Below are positions 17,966-26,899 of a stretch of DNA of 64,000 nt, in pieces. Within the stretch, counting starts at the first letter, position 1. The number at the start of each line of letters is the position of its first letter. This DNA comes from Streptomyces cucumeris. Its GTDB lineage: Bacteria; Actinomycetota; Actinomycetes; Streptomycetales; Streptomycetaceae. The stretch spans positions 62,001 through 126,000 of the forward strand of contig NZ_JANCLX010000013.1 in the NCBI RefSeq assembly GCF_024295805.1, written 5' to 3'. The position numbers were made by a program, and so were the translations under genes. Below the pieces are notes generated by a model, which worked only from the letters and a program-made list of their open reading frames with translations, ran no database searches and had not been told where the DNA came from.

Positions 17966-18899
17966 CAGACCAGGTCCTCCGTCCCGGACTTGCGGATGTA
18001 GACGGTGACCATCGCGAGGATCGCCGCCATGAGGATGAAGGACAGCGCCGCTGCCGTCGGATAGTCGAGGACCCGCAGGAACTGCGACTGGATGACGTTG
18101 CCGACCATCTTCTGGTCGGTGGAGCCCAGCAGTTCGGCGTTGATGTAGTCGCCCGCGGCCGGGATGAAGGTGAGCAGGGTGCCCGCGACGACACCCGGCA
18201 TGGACAGCGGGAAGGTCACCTTGCGGAAGGTGGTGAAGGGCTTGGCGTACAGGTCCCCGGCCGCCTCGTGCAGCCTGCCGTCGATGCGCTCCAGCGAGCT
18301 GTAGAGCGGCAGGATCATGAAGGGCAGGAAGTTGTAGGTCAGACCGCAGACCACGGCCAGCGGAGTGGCCAGCACCCGCTCGCCCTCGGTGATCCCCAGC
18401 TGACTGGTGATGTCCAGGATGTGCAGTGAGTTCAGCACCTCGACCACCGGACCGCTGTCGGACAGGATGGTCTTCCAGGCCAGCGTGCGGATCAGGAAGC
18501 TGGTGAAGAACGGCGCGATGACCAGGATCATCACCAGGTTGCGCCAGCGTCCCGCGCGGAACGCGATGAGGTACGCCAGCGGATAGCCGAGCAGCAGACA
18601 GAGCACGGTGGCGGTCGCCGCGTAGATGACCGAGCGCAGGAACTGCGGGTAGTACTCGGTCAGCGCGTCCCAGTAGGTCTGGAAGTGCCAGGTGACCTTG
18701 AAGCCCTCTTCGAGGGAGCCGGTCTGGACCGAGGTGGACGCCTGGTAGACCAGCGGTGCCGCGAAGAAGATCACCAGCCAGAGGATGCCGGGGAGCAGCA
18801 GCCAGTACGGGACCAGCTTCTTGCGGCGCGCGGCCTTGGCGACGCCCGCGGGGGCCGGGGGCGGGGCCGGTGGCGCCGTCTCGGGGGCGGTGGTCGCGC

Positions 18900-18903
<4 letters not shown>
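17965..18903 (-). CDS. potB: Spermidine/putrescine ABC transporter permease PotB
   Basis: 312 residues. The Ala/Pro-rich cytoplasmic leader is followed by six predicted membrane helices, beginning YWLLLPGILWLVIFFAAPLV. The EAA coupling loop is visible as HEAAGDLYAKPFTTFRKVTFP near residues 215-235. GTG start at 18903 overlaps the potA stop by four bases (GTGA), typical of coupled subunits. Forms the transmembrane channel with PotC. Confidence 0.88.
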
Positions 18904-20054
<1,151 letters not shown>

Positions 20055-20075
20055 GGCTGGGGTCTTCCTCGCTTA

Positions 20076-21323
20076 TCAGGCGCCGGTGAGCTTGGCGAAC
20101 TTGTCCTCGAATGCCGTCTCTTCCTTGCTCGACAGCAGGCGGAAGGCATGGGACTTGGCGGCCATCTCGTCGTCCGGGAGGATCAGCGGGTTGTTCGCCA
20201 GATCCTTGTCGATCTTCGCGAGTTCGGCGCGTACGCCGTCGACCGGGCATACGTAGTTGATGTACGCGGCGATCTTCGCGGCGACCTTGGGCTCGTAGTA
20301 GTAGTCGATGAGCCGTTCGGCGTTCTTCTTGTGGCGCGCCTTGCTGGGGATCAGCAGGTTGTCGGTGGCGGTCATGTAGCCCGCGTCCGGGATGGTGAAC
20401 TCGATCTCCGGGTTGTCCGCCTGGAGCTGGATGAGGTCACCGGCCCAGGCGACGCATGCGGCGAGGTCGCCCTTGGTGAGGTCGCCGGTGTAGTCGTTGC
20501 CGGTGAACCGGCGGATCTGGCCGCGGTCGGCGGCCTTCTGGATCCGGGCGATGGCGGCCTCGTACTCGTCGGTGGTGACGGTCTCGGGGCGTTTGCCCAT
20601 GTCCAGCAGGGTGAGCCCGACGGTGTCACGCATCTCGGTCAGCATCCCGACCCGGCCCTTGAGCTTGGGGTCGTCCAGGAGCTGGGAGATGGAGGTGACC
20701 TTGCGGCCGCCGGTGGCCTTCTTGTTGTAGGCGATGACGGCGGGGATGCCGGTCCACGGGTAGGAGTGCGCGCGGCCCGGGTCCCAGTCGGGGTTGCGGA
20801 AGCCCTCGGCCAGGTTGGTGTACGCGTGCGGCAGGTTGGAGGCGTCGAGCTGCTGCATCCAGCCGAGCCGGATCATCCGCCCGGCCAGCCAGTCGGTGAC
20901 GCAGATGAGGTCGCGTCCGGTCTCCTGGCCCGCGGCGAGCTGGGGCTTGATCTTCCCGAAGAACTCGACGTTGTCGTTGATGTCCTCGGTGTACTTCACC
21001 TTGATGCCGGTACGGCGCTCGAACTCGTCGAGCGTGGGACGGCGCTTGTCGTCCGTCTCGTCCATGTACTCGGTCCAGTTGGAGAAGTTGACCTGCTTCT
21101 CCTCGGCGGAGTGGTCATCGGAGGCGCCTTGCGCCTCGGTCCGCCCCGCGGGCGGGATGCCGCAGCCGCTCAGTGCGCCGAGCCCGCCGATGGCGAACGC
21201 CCCCGCGCCACCGGCGCGCAGCAGGTTGCGGCGGGACAGCGCCATCCGGCCGCTGGTCATGCTGCGGCGCATCGCGGCGATCTGAGGTGGGGACAGGCTC
21301 TCGGGCTCGTGGGTTGGTTCCAT
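20076..21323 (-). CDS. potD: Polyamine-binding lipoprotein PotD (Tat-type signal)
   Basis: 415-residue extracellular solute-binding protein. The N-terminus has a twin-arginine motif (SRRNLLRAGG, about residue 31) followed by a hydrophobic stretch ending in the lipobox LSGC, so it is probably exported folded by Tat and lipid-anchored. The mature part shows PotD features such as VNFSNWTEYMD, ICVTDWLAGRMI, GIPAVIAYNKK and NYVCPVDGV. I took ATG 21323, which has GAAAGG about 10 nt upstream; the open frame beyond it is not coding. First transport gene of the operon, 68 bp after the aldehyde dehydrogenase. Confidence 0.9.
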   Translation of the reverse strand: MEPTHEPESLSPPQIAAMRRSMTSGRMALSRRNLLRAGGAGAFAIGGLGALSGCGIPPAGRTEAQGASDDHSAEEKQVNFSNWTEYMDETDDKRRPTLDEFERRTGIKVKYTEDINDNVEFFGKIKPQLAAGQETGRDLICVTDWLAGRMIRLGWMQQLDASNLPHAYTNLAEGFRNPDWDPGRAHSYPWTGIPAVIAYNKKATGGRKVTSISQLLDDPKLKGRVGMLTEMRDTVGLTLLDMGKRPETVTTDEYEAAIARIQKAADRGQIRRFTGNDYTGDLTKGDLAACVAWAGDLIQLQADNPEIEFTIPDAGYMTATDNLLIPSKARHKKNAERLIDYYYEPKVAAKIAAYINYVCPVDGVRAELAKIDKDLANNPLILPDDEMAAKSHAFRLLSSKEETAFEDKFAKLTGA

Positions 21324-21391
21324 GAAGCTGTGCCTTTCGAGGTGTCGGCCGGTCTCAGCCGGACGGAGGCCACTCGCGGTGGCCGCACGAA

Positions 21392-22912
21392 TCAGGTCTG
21401 TCGGTCCCCGAAGACCGTGCGGTGCCAGTCCTTGCGGGCCTCCGCCGTGTTGTCGAACATCACATGCTTGACCTGCGTGTACTCCTCGAAGGAGTACGCC
21501 GACATGTCCTTGCCGTAGCCGGAGGCGCGCATCCCGCCGTGCGGCATCTCGCTGATGATCGGGATGTGGTCGTTGATCCAGACACATCCGGCCTTGATCT
21601 CGCGGGTGGCGCGGTTCGTCCGGTAGACATCGCGGCTCCAGGCGGAGGCGGCGAGACCGTAGGGGGTGTCATTGGCCAGGGCCAGACCCTCGTCATCGCT
21701 GTCGAAGGGCAGCACGACCAGGACCGGACCGAAGATCTCGGACTGGACGATCTCGCTGTCCTGTGCGGCGCCGGTGATGAGGGTCGGCCGGTAGTAGGCG
21801 CCCTTGGCGAGGTCGCCACCGGGGGCCTCACCGCCCGTGACGACGGTGGCGTAGCCGCGGGCCCGCTCGACGAAGCCCGCGACGCGGTCGCGTTGCGCAT
21901 GCGAGATGAGCGGACCGAGGTCGGTGTGCGGATCGAAGGGGTCGCCGAGACGGACGGTGGCCATCAGATCGGCGACGGCGGCCACGAAAGCGTCGTACAG
22001 CGGGCGCTGGACATAGGCGCGGGTGGCGGCGGTGCAGTCCTGGCCGCTGTTGATCAGGGCGCCCGCGACGGCGCCGTGGGCGGCGGCCTCGACGTCCGCG
22101 TCGTCGAAGACGACGAACGGCGCCTTGCCGCCCAGTTCGAGGTGGAGCCGCTTGACGGTGGCGGTGGCCAGTTCGGCCACCCGCTTGCCGACCCCGGTCG
22201 ATCCGGTGAAGGAGGTCATGGCCACGCCGGGGTGGCCGACCAGGTGTTCCCCGGCCTCCGGTCCGGTGCCGGTGACGATGTTGACCACACCGTCCGGGAT
22301 ACCCGCCTCGGTGGCCGCCTGCGCGAACATCAGCGAGGTCAGCGGGGTGAGCTCGGCGGGCTTGAGAACGATCGTGTTGCCCGCGGCGATGGCCGGGAGG
22401 ACCTTCCACGCCGCCATCTGGAGCGGATAGTTCCAGGGGGCGATGGAGCCGACGACACCGATCGGCTCGCGACGGACGTACGAGGTGTGGTCACCGCTGT
22501 ACTCGGCGGCGGCCTTGCCCTCCAGATGACGGGCGGCGCCCGCGAAGAAGGCGGTGTTGTCGACGCTGCCGGGGACGTCGAACTCGGCGCTGAGCTTGAT
22601 CGGCTTGCCGCACTGCAGCGACTCGGCGTAGGCGAGTTCACCCGCCCGCTCCCCGAGCGCCGCGGCGAACCGGTGCATGGCGTCCGAACGTTCACCGGGG
22701 GTGGCGCCCGCCCATACCGGGAAGGCGGCCCGTGCCGCCGCCACGGCGTCGTCGACATCGGCCGCACCGGCGAGCCGGTAGGTGTACACCTGCTCGCCGG
22801 TGGCCGGGTCCACGACCGCATGTATGCGTTCCGAGCCGCCTGTGCGCAACCGGCCCGCGATGTACTGCGCACCCTGGGCGAACCGCTCCGTCACATCGAA
22901 CCGCTGATCCAT
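21392..22912 (-). CDS. Aminoaldehyde (gamma-aminobutyraldehyde type) dehydrogenase, pot operon
   Basis: 506-residue aldehyde dehydrogenase. Features: APWNYPLQMAAWKVLPAIAAGN, FTGSTGVGKRV, the catalytic-base Glu in LELGGKAPFVVF, the nucleophile in NSGQDCTAATR, and the C-terminal GCVWINDHIPIISEMPHGG characteristic of the gamma-aminobutyraldehyde branch. Starts at ATG 22912 after GGAGGAG (8-nt spacing). It heads the operon aldh-potD-potA-potB-potC-oxidase, so it should oxidise the aldehyde made by the oxidase to GABA or gamma-glutamyl-GABA. A 21-bp palindrome lies about 90 bp upstream of the start. Confidence 0.87.
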   Translation of the reverse strand: MDQRFDVTERFAQGAQYIAGRLRTGGSERIHAVVDPATGEQVYTYRLAGAADVDDAVAAARAAFPVWAGATPGERSDAMHRFAAALGERAGELAYAESLQCGKPIKLSAEFDVPGSVDNTAFFAGAARHLEGKAAAEYSGDHTSYVRREPIGVVGSIAPWNYPLQMAAWKVLPAIAAGNTIVLKPAELTPLTSLMFAQAATEAGIPDGVVNIVTGTGPEAGEHLVGHPGVAMTSFTGSTGVGKRVAELATATVKRLHLELGGKAPFVVFDDADVEAAAHGAVAGALINSGQDCTAATRAYVQRPLYDAFVAAVADLMATVRLGDPFDPHTDLGPLISHAQRDRVAGFVERARGYATVVTGGEAPGGDLAKGAYYRPTLITGAAQDSEIVQSEIFGPVLVVLPFDSDDEGLALANDTPYGLAASAWSRDVYRTNRATREIKAGCVWINDHIPIISEMPHGGMRASGYGKDMSAYSFEEYTQVKHVMFDNTAEARKDWHRTVFGDRQT

Positions 22913-23000
22913 CGCGTGCTCTCCTCCGCCGCTCGCCCCGTGGGGCACGGCGTCGCTCCAACCGGAATCGAAGGCCGATCCTGACAGAGGACCTTCGCTT

Positions 23001-23021
23001 CAACAAGGGATTCCGTTGTTG
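23001..23021. promoter_or_regulatory. Candidate operator of the polyamine operon
   Basis: Near-perfect 21-bp palindrome, arms CAACAA.GGA and TCC.TTGTTG around a central T; only positions 7 and 15 do not pair. It is centred about 99 bp upstream of the aldehyde dehydrogenase start at 22912 in a locally AT-richer patch. The half-site AACAACGGAATC recurs at 28444-28455, in front of the other aminoaldehyde dehydrogenase gene and the Lrp gene. Confidence 0.55.
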
Positions 23022-23038
23022 CTTTTTAGTTTCGCGAC

Positions 23039-23077
23039 GGATTCGGTGATCGGGTAGGGCCAGAGGTCACCGATTCC
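23039..23077 (-). terminator. Imperfect hairpin after DUF4190 gene
   Basis: Two 13-nt arms (23039-23051 and 23065-23077) pair at 11 positions around a 13-nt loop, immediately beyond the stop of the minus-strand DUF4190 gene. A weak terminator candidate. Confidence 0.4.
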
Positions 23078-23080
23078 GGG

Positions 23081-23515
23081 CTAGAAGACCGAGTCGATGG
23101 CGGCATCCAGCGCGGCAAGGTAAATGGCCGGGATGACGATGCCGAGAATGCCGCAGACCAGCCCGGCGGTGGCCGAGCCCCCGTTGGCCGCCTCGCCCCG
23201 GCCGACCTTGCCCTTGCCGATGGCTCCGAAGATGATCGCGAGGATGCCGAGGATGATCGCGAAGACCCACAAGAAGTAGGTGATTCCGCAGACCAGGCCG
23301 ATGATGCCGCAGACCAGCGCGGCGGTGCCCATCCCGTTGCTCTGCTGCATCGGCATCCCGGTCTGGCCCGGGTAGACCGGCGGCGCGGCGGGGTAGCCGC
23401 CGCCTCCCGCGGGGTACTGCGGCGGGGGCGGCGGCTGGAACCCCTGCTGGGGCGCCGGGTGGGACTGATTGGGGTCGTACGGGCCGTGCTGCGGGCCCGG
23501 AGTGCTGGTGGACAT
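23081..23515 (-). CDS. Small DUF4190 membrane protein
   Basis: 144 residues. The N-terminal 60 are Pro/Gln/Tyr/Gly-rich (PPPPPQYPAGGGG) and likely disordered. Then come two hydrophobic hairpins, GTAALVCGIIGLVCGITYFL and a second GLVCGILGIVIPAIYLAAL, flanking the basic-polar IGKGKVGRGEAANGG. This is the usual DUF4190 arrangement found in many actinobacterial envelope proteins of unknown role. ATG 23515 follows AGGAGGGGA. A larger relative lies 0.7 kb away at 24195-24998, with the NADAR gene between them. Confidence 0.85.
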   Translation of the reverse strand: MSTSTPGPQHGPYDPNQSHPAPQQGFQPPPPPQYPAGGGGYPAAPPVYPGQTGMPMQQSNGMGTAALVCGIIGLVCGITYFLWVFAIILGILAIIFGAIGKGKVGRGEAANGGSATAGLVCGILGIVIPAIYLAALDAAIDSVF

Positions 23516-23628
23516 GCGGTCTCCCCTCCTGGTGAATATCGGGCAATGTTATGGGCATGACGCACCCCTGGTCAGCCGAGCTGCGCTGCCCGGTGGTGAC
23601 GTCGGCGGCGGGTGCGAGAATCCCCGGC

Positions 23629-24267
23629 ATGGAGACGAACGGGGTGACGGGGCGGGCGGACGGTGGCCCCCGGTCCGTCGAGGAGCTGATGGAGCTCATC
23701 GCGCGTGGTGAGCGCGTGAAGTACGTCTGGTTCTGGGGTCACCGGCCGCGGCCGGACGGCAGCGTGGGACCGGGCTGCTTCAGCCAGTGGTGGCCGTCAC
23801 CGTTCACCGTGGACGGCGTCACGTACGCCACCGCGGAGCACTGGATGATGGCCGGGAAGGCCCGGCTGTTCGGGGACGCCGACGCCGAGCGGCGGGCGCT
23901 GGCGGCGGGCCACCCCAAGCAGGCCAAGGACGCGGGCCGCACGGTGCGCGATTTCGACGAGGCGGTCTGGCGGGAGCACCGCTTCCGGCTCGTGGCCGAG
24001 GGCAGCGTGCACAAGTTCGGACACCATCCGGAGCTGCGGGAGTACCTGCTGGGCACCGGGTCGCGGGTGCTGGTCGAGGCGAGCCCGATGGACCGGGTGT
24101 GGGGCATCGGGCTCGCGGCGGACGACGAGCGGGCCGCGGATCCGGCTCGCTGGCGCGGGCTGAACCTGCTGGGCTTCGCGCTGATGGAGGCCCGTCAGCG
24201 GCTCATGGCGGCCGGGGCGGCGGATCCGGGGGACGGCACCACCAGGACGGCCGCGGTGTCGTCGTAG
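23629..24267 (+). CDS. NADAR-family protein
   Basis: 212 residues with NADAR (YbiA-like) family hallmarks: CFSQWWPSPFTVDGVTYATAEHWMMAGKARLFGD, the KFGHHPELREYLLGTG segment, and a closing WRGLNLLGFALMEAR. Family members hydrolyse the N-glycosidic bond of early riboflavin intermediates or of ADP-ribosylated guanine. Which of these applies here is not decidable. I picked ATG 23629, since sequence upstream of it lacks family similarity; an in-frame upstream ATG at 23551 would add 26 residues. The 3' end overlaps the convergent DUF4190 gene by 73 bp. Confidence 0.8.
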   Translation: METNGVTGRADGGPRSVEELMELIARGERVKYVWFWGHRPRPDGSVGPGCFSQWWPSPFTVDGVTYATAEHWMMAGKARLFGDADAERRALAAGHPKQAKDAGRTVRDFDEAVWREHRFRLVAEGSVHKFGHHPELREYLLGTGSRVLVEASPMDRVWGIGLAADDERAADPARWRGLNLLGFALMEARQRLMAAGAADPGDGTTRTAAVSS

Positions 24268-24998
24268 GGGTCGTAGGGATCGTCGTCGTCCTCGTCCGCG
24301 GCGATGTAGACGAAGATCATCAGCACACTCGCCACGATGGCGATCACTCCGAGGATCAGCCCGGCCAGGGCCATCCCCCCGTTGGTCGCCTCCCCGGTGG
24401 CCGCCTTGGTGCGGCCGAGCGCGCCGAAGACGATCCCGAGCACCCCGAGGACGATGCCGAACACGACGCTGAAGCAGAGGACCAGACCGACGATGCCGAG
24501 CACCAGGGCGGCCGTGCCGTGACCGTTGTTCGGGAGGTATCCGCCGCCCGGCGCGTAGGGACCGGCCGGACCCGGGTAGCCGCCCGGGTGACCGTAGCCG
24601 GGCACCCCGTACGGCGCGGGCTGCCCGTAGGACGCCGCGCCCGCGTAGGGGCCCGGCTGCCCGCCGTGTCCGACGGTGCCGTACGGCCCGCCCGGGTACG
24701 CGCTGGGGGTGCCGGGGCCGGTCGGCGCGGGCGGCGGCGGGGGCACCGCGCCCGGCGGGGGCGCGGGGGGCGGCGGGCCGGGCACGCCCCGCGGCGGCAG
24801 GGGCGGCAGTCCGGGGGTCGAGGTGACCGTCGGCTGGTCGGCCACCGAGGGCCGCGGCGACGGCTTGTCCAGCGGCACGCGCTGCGCCGGCGGGGCCCAC
24901 GGGTCACGGTCGCGCGGCTCCGGCTGCCGGGCCGATCCGGGCTCCGGCGCCGCTCCCCCGCCATCCTGTCGGCCGGGCCGGTCGTGCTCGTCGGACAT
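24195..24998 (-). CDS. Proline-rich DUF4190 membrane protein
   Basis: 267 residues. About 155 residues of Pro/Gly/Tyr-rich low complexity (runs of prolines, repeats of GYPGP/PYG type) are followed by the DUF4190 core: a first hydrophobic hairpin GTAALVLGIVGLVLCFSVVF, the linker GALGRTKAATGEATNGG, and a second hydrophobic hairpin LAGLILGVIAIVASVLMIF. It ends in an acidic tail (ADEDDDDPYDPYDD). ATG 24998 has a GGGGGGAG site. Probably an envelope-anchored protein; function unknown. The C-terminal tail is encoded opposite the end of the NADAR gene. Confidence 0.82.
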   Translation of the reverse strand: MSDEHDRPGRQDGGGAAPEPGSARQPEPRDRDPWAPPAQRVPLDKPSPRPSVADQPTVTSTPGLPPLPPRGVPGPPPPAPPPGAVPPPPPAPTGPGTPSAYPGGPYGTVGHGGQPGPYAGAASYGQPAPYGVPGYGHPGGYPGPAGPYAPGGGYLPNNGHGTAALVLGIVGLVLCFSVVFGIVLGVLGIVFGALGRTKAATGEATNGGMALAGLILGVIAIVASVLMIFVYIAADEDDDDPYDPYDDTAAVLVVPSPGSAAPAAMSR

Positions 24999-25108
24999 GG
25001 ATCTCCCCCCTGCGATGTCCGCCCATGCTACGGCCTTCGACGGCCCTGCCGAGCACCCCTTTACGATGACCGGAGTCCGCCATAGACAGCCGTCTCCCGG
25101 AGGTTTCG

Positions 25109-26131
25109 TTGACCGATCTCAGCACGTTCATCGCCGGACTGCCCAAGGCGGAACTCCACGTCCACCACGTCGGGTCGGCGTCGCCGCGCATCGTGGCCGA
25201 ACTCGCCGCCCGGCACCCGGACTCCGCGGTGCCCACCGACCCCGAGGCGCTCGCCGACTACTTCGTCTTCCAGGACTTCGCCCACTTCATCGAGGTCTAC
25301 CTCTCCGTGGTGGACCTGATCCGGGACGCCGAGGACGTACGGCTGCTCACCTACGAGATCGCCCGTGACATGGCGCGGCAGCACATCCGCTACGCCGAGC
25401 TGACCGTGACCCCCTACAGCTCCACCAGCCGCGGCATCCCGGACGCCGCCTTCGTCGAGGCCATCGAGGACGCCCGCAAGAGCGCCGAGGCCGATTTCGG
25501 CACCGTGCTGCGCTGGTGCTACGACATCCCCGGCGAGGCCGGTCTGGCGGCCGCCGAGGAGACCGCCAGGATCGCCTGCGACCTGCGCTCCGAGGGACTG
25601 GTCAGCTTCGGTCTCGGCGGTCCGGAGGTCGGGGTGCCGCGGCCCCAGTTCAAGCCGTACTTCGACCGCGCCATCGCCGCCGGGCTGCACAGCGTGCCGC
25701 ACGCGGGCGAGACCACCGGACCGCAGACGATCTGGGACGCGCTCAACGAGCTGCGGGCGGAGCGCATCGGCCACGGCACCAGCGCCGTACAGGACCCGAA
25801 GCTGCTCGCCCACCTCGCCGAGCACCGCATCCCGCTGGAGGTGTGCCCGACCTCCAACATCGCCACGCGCGCGGTCGCCACCCTCGACGAGCACCCGATC
25901 CGGCAGATGGTCGAGGCCGGGGTGCTCGTCACCATCAACAGCGACGACCCGCCGATGTTCGGCACCGACCTCAACACCGAGTACGAGGTGGCCGCGCGGC
26001 TGCTCGGCCTGGACGCGGCCGGGGTCGCGGCCCTGGCCAAGAACGCGGTCGAGGCGTCCTTCCTGGACGCCGAGGGCAAGGCGCGGCTCGGCGCGGAGAT
26101 CGACGCCTACACGGCGGTCGCGGGCCGATGA
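25109..26131 (+). CDS. Adenosine deaminase-family enzyme, probably aminodeoxyfutalosine deaminase
   Basis: 340-residue COG1816 amidohydrolase. The metal and catalytic residues are in place: HVH in KAELHVHHVGS near residue 16, the general-acid Glu in PHAGETTG, the His in RIGHGT, and the metal Asp pair in NSDDPPMF. Starts with TTG 25109, 5 nt after GGAGG. As I recall, Streptomyces and Acidothermus members of this branch, long annotated as adenosine deaminases, deaminate 6-aminodeoxyfutalosine in the futalosine menaquinone pathway; the HVHHVGS variation of the usual HVHLEG fits a non-canonical substrate. The phosphodiesterase gene overlaps its stop by 4 bp. Adenosine cannot be excluded as substrate. 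Confidence 0.75.
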   Translation: MTDLSTFIAGLPKAELHVHHVGSASPRIVAELAARHPDSAVPTDPEALADYFVFQDFAHFIEVYLSVVDLIRDAEDVRLLTYEIARDMARQHIRYAELTVTPYSSTSRGIPDAAFVEAIEDARKSAEADFGTVLRWCYDIPGEAGLAAAEETARIACDLRSEGLVSFGLGGPEVGVPRPQFKPYFDRAIAAGLHSVPHAGETTGPQTIWDALNELRAERIGHGTSAVQDPKLLAHLAEHRIPLEVCPTSNIATRAVATLDEHPIRQMVEAGVLVTINSDDPPMFGTDLNTEYEVAARLLGLDAAGVAALAKNAVEASFLDAEGKARLGAEIDAYTAVAGR

Positions 26132-26817
26132 CCGCGCCGGGCGGGGCCTGCGTCCCGGTCGGCCACCGCGGCGACCCCTACGTCCACCGCGAGAACACCC
26201 TGATGTCGGTCGCCTCCGCGGTGGCCGCCGGGGCGGGCGCCGTGGAGATCGACGTACGGCTCACCCGGGACGGGGTGCCGGTCCTGCTCCACGACGCCAC
26301 GCTCAAGCGGCTGTGGGGCCATGACCGCCCGCTGTCCGGACTGACCGCCGAGGCGGTGCGGGAGCTGACCGGCGGCCGGGTGCCGACCCTGCGGGAGGCC
26401 CTGGCCTCGGCCGACTCGGCACGGCTGCTGATCGATCTGCCCGACCCGGCGGCGGCCCCGGCCGCCGTGGACGCGGTGCGCGCGAGCGGAGCGGGCCACC
26501 GGGTGTACTACTGCGGGGCGCTGGGCGCCCTGCGCACCGTGCGCCGCGCCGACCCGGACGCCGAGATCGCGCTGACCTGGACGACGCTGGCGCCGCCCCG
26601 TCCGGAGCTGCTCTCCGCGCTGCGCCCCCGGTGGCTCAACTACCGCTTCGGACTGGTCTCACCGGAGCTGGTGGCCCGCCACCACGCCGACGGACTGCTG
26701 GTCTCGGCCTGGACCGCCGACACCCGCCGGTCGATGTCCCGGCTGCTGCGCGCGGGCGTCGACGCGATCACCACCAATCGCGTCGGCGCCCTCTGCGCCC
26801 TGCTCGACCGCCGCTGA
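26128..26817 (+). CDS. Glycerophosphodiester phosphodiesterase family protein
   Basis: 229-residue GDPD TIM-barrel enzyme, hydrolysing glycerophosphodiesters to glycerol 3-phosphate and an alcohol. The N-terminal motif GHRGDPYVHRENT carries the catalytic His-Arg, and EIDVRLTRDGVPVLLHD provides the acidic metal ligands and the second His. Near the C-terminus, SAWTADTRRSMSRLLRAGVDAITTNR is the usual terminal GDPD segment. ATG 26128 overlaps the deaminase stop (ATGA), so the pair is translationally coupled. No signal peptide, so a cytoplasmic enzyme. Confidence 0.87.
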   Translation: MTAPGGACVPVGHRGDPYVHRENTLMSVASAVAAGAGAVEIDVRLTRDGVPVLLHDATLKRLWGHDRPLSGLTAEAVRELTGGRVPTLREALASADSARLLIDLPDPAAAPAAVDAVRASGAGHRVYYCGALGALRTVRRADPDAEIALTWTTLAPPRPELLSALRPRWLNYRFGLVSPELVARHHADGLLVSAWTADTRRSMSRLLRAGVDAITTNRVGALCALLDRR

Positions 26818-26829
26818 GGGCCGACCACG

Positions 26830-26864
26830 GAGGGGCACGGACGCGGGATGCGTCCGTGCCCCTC
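26830..26864. terminator. Bidirectional terminator
   Basis: Perfect 15-bp inverted repeat (26830-26844 with 26850-26864) and a 5-nt loop, between the convergent phosphodiesterase and aldehyde dehydrogenase genes. Confidence 0.8.
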
Positions 26865-26899
26865 GGGGTCTTGCGGGAACTGCCCGGGATGCCGCGGGA

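Noticed and set aside
17166..18194. Upstream extension of the FAD oxidase frame to 824 residues
   Set aside because: It reads through potC in another frame; ATG 17165 has a good ribosome site and starts the recognisable protein.
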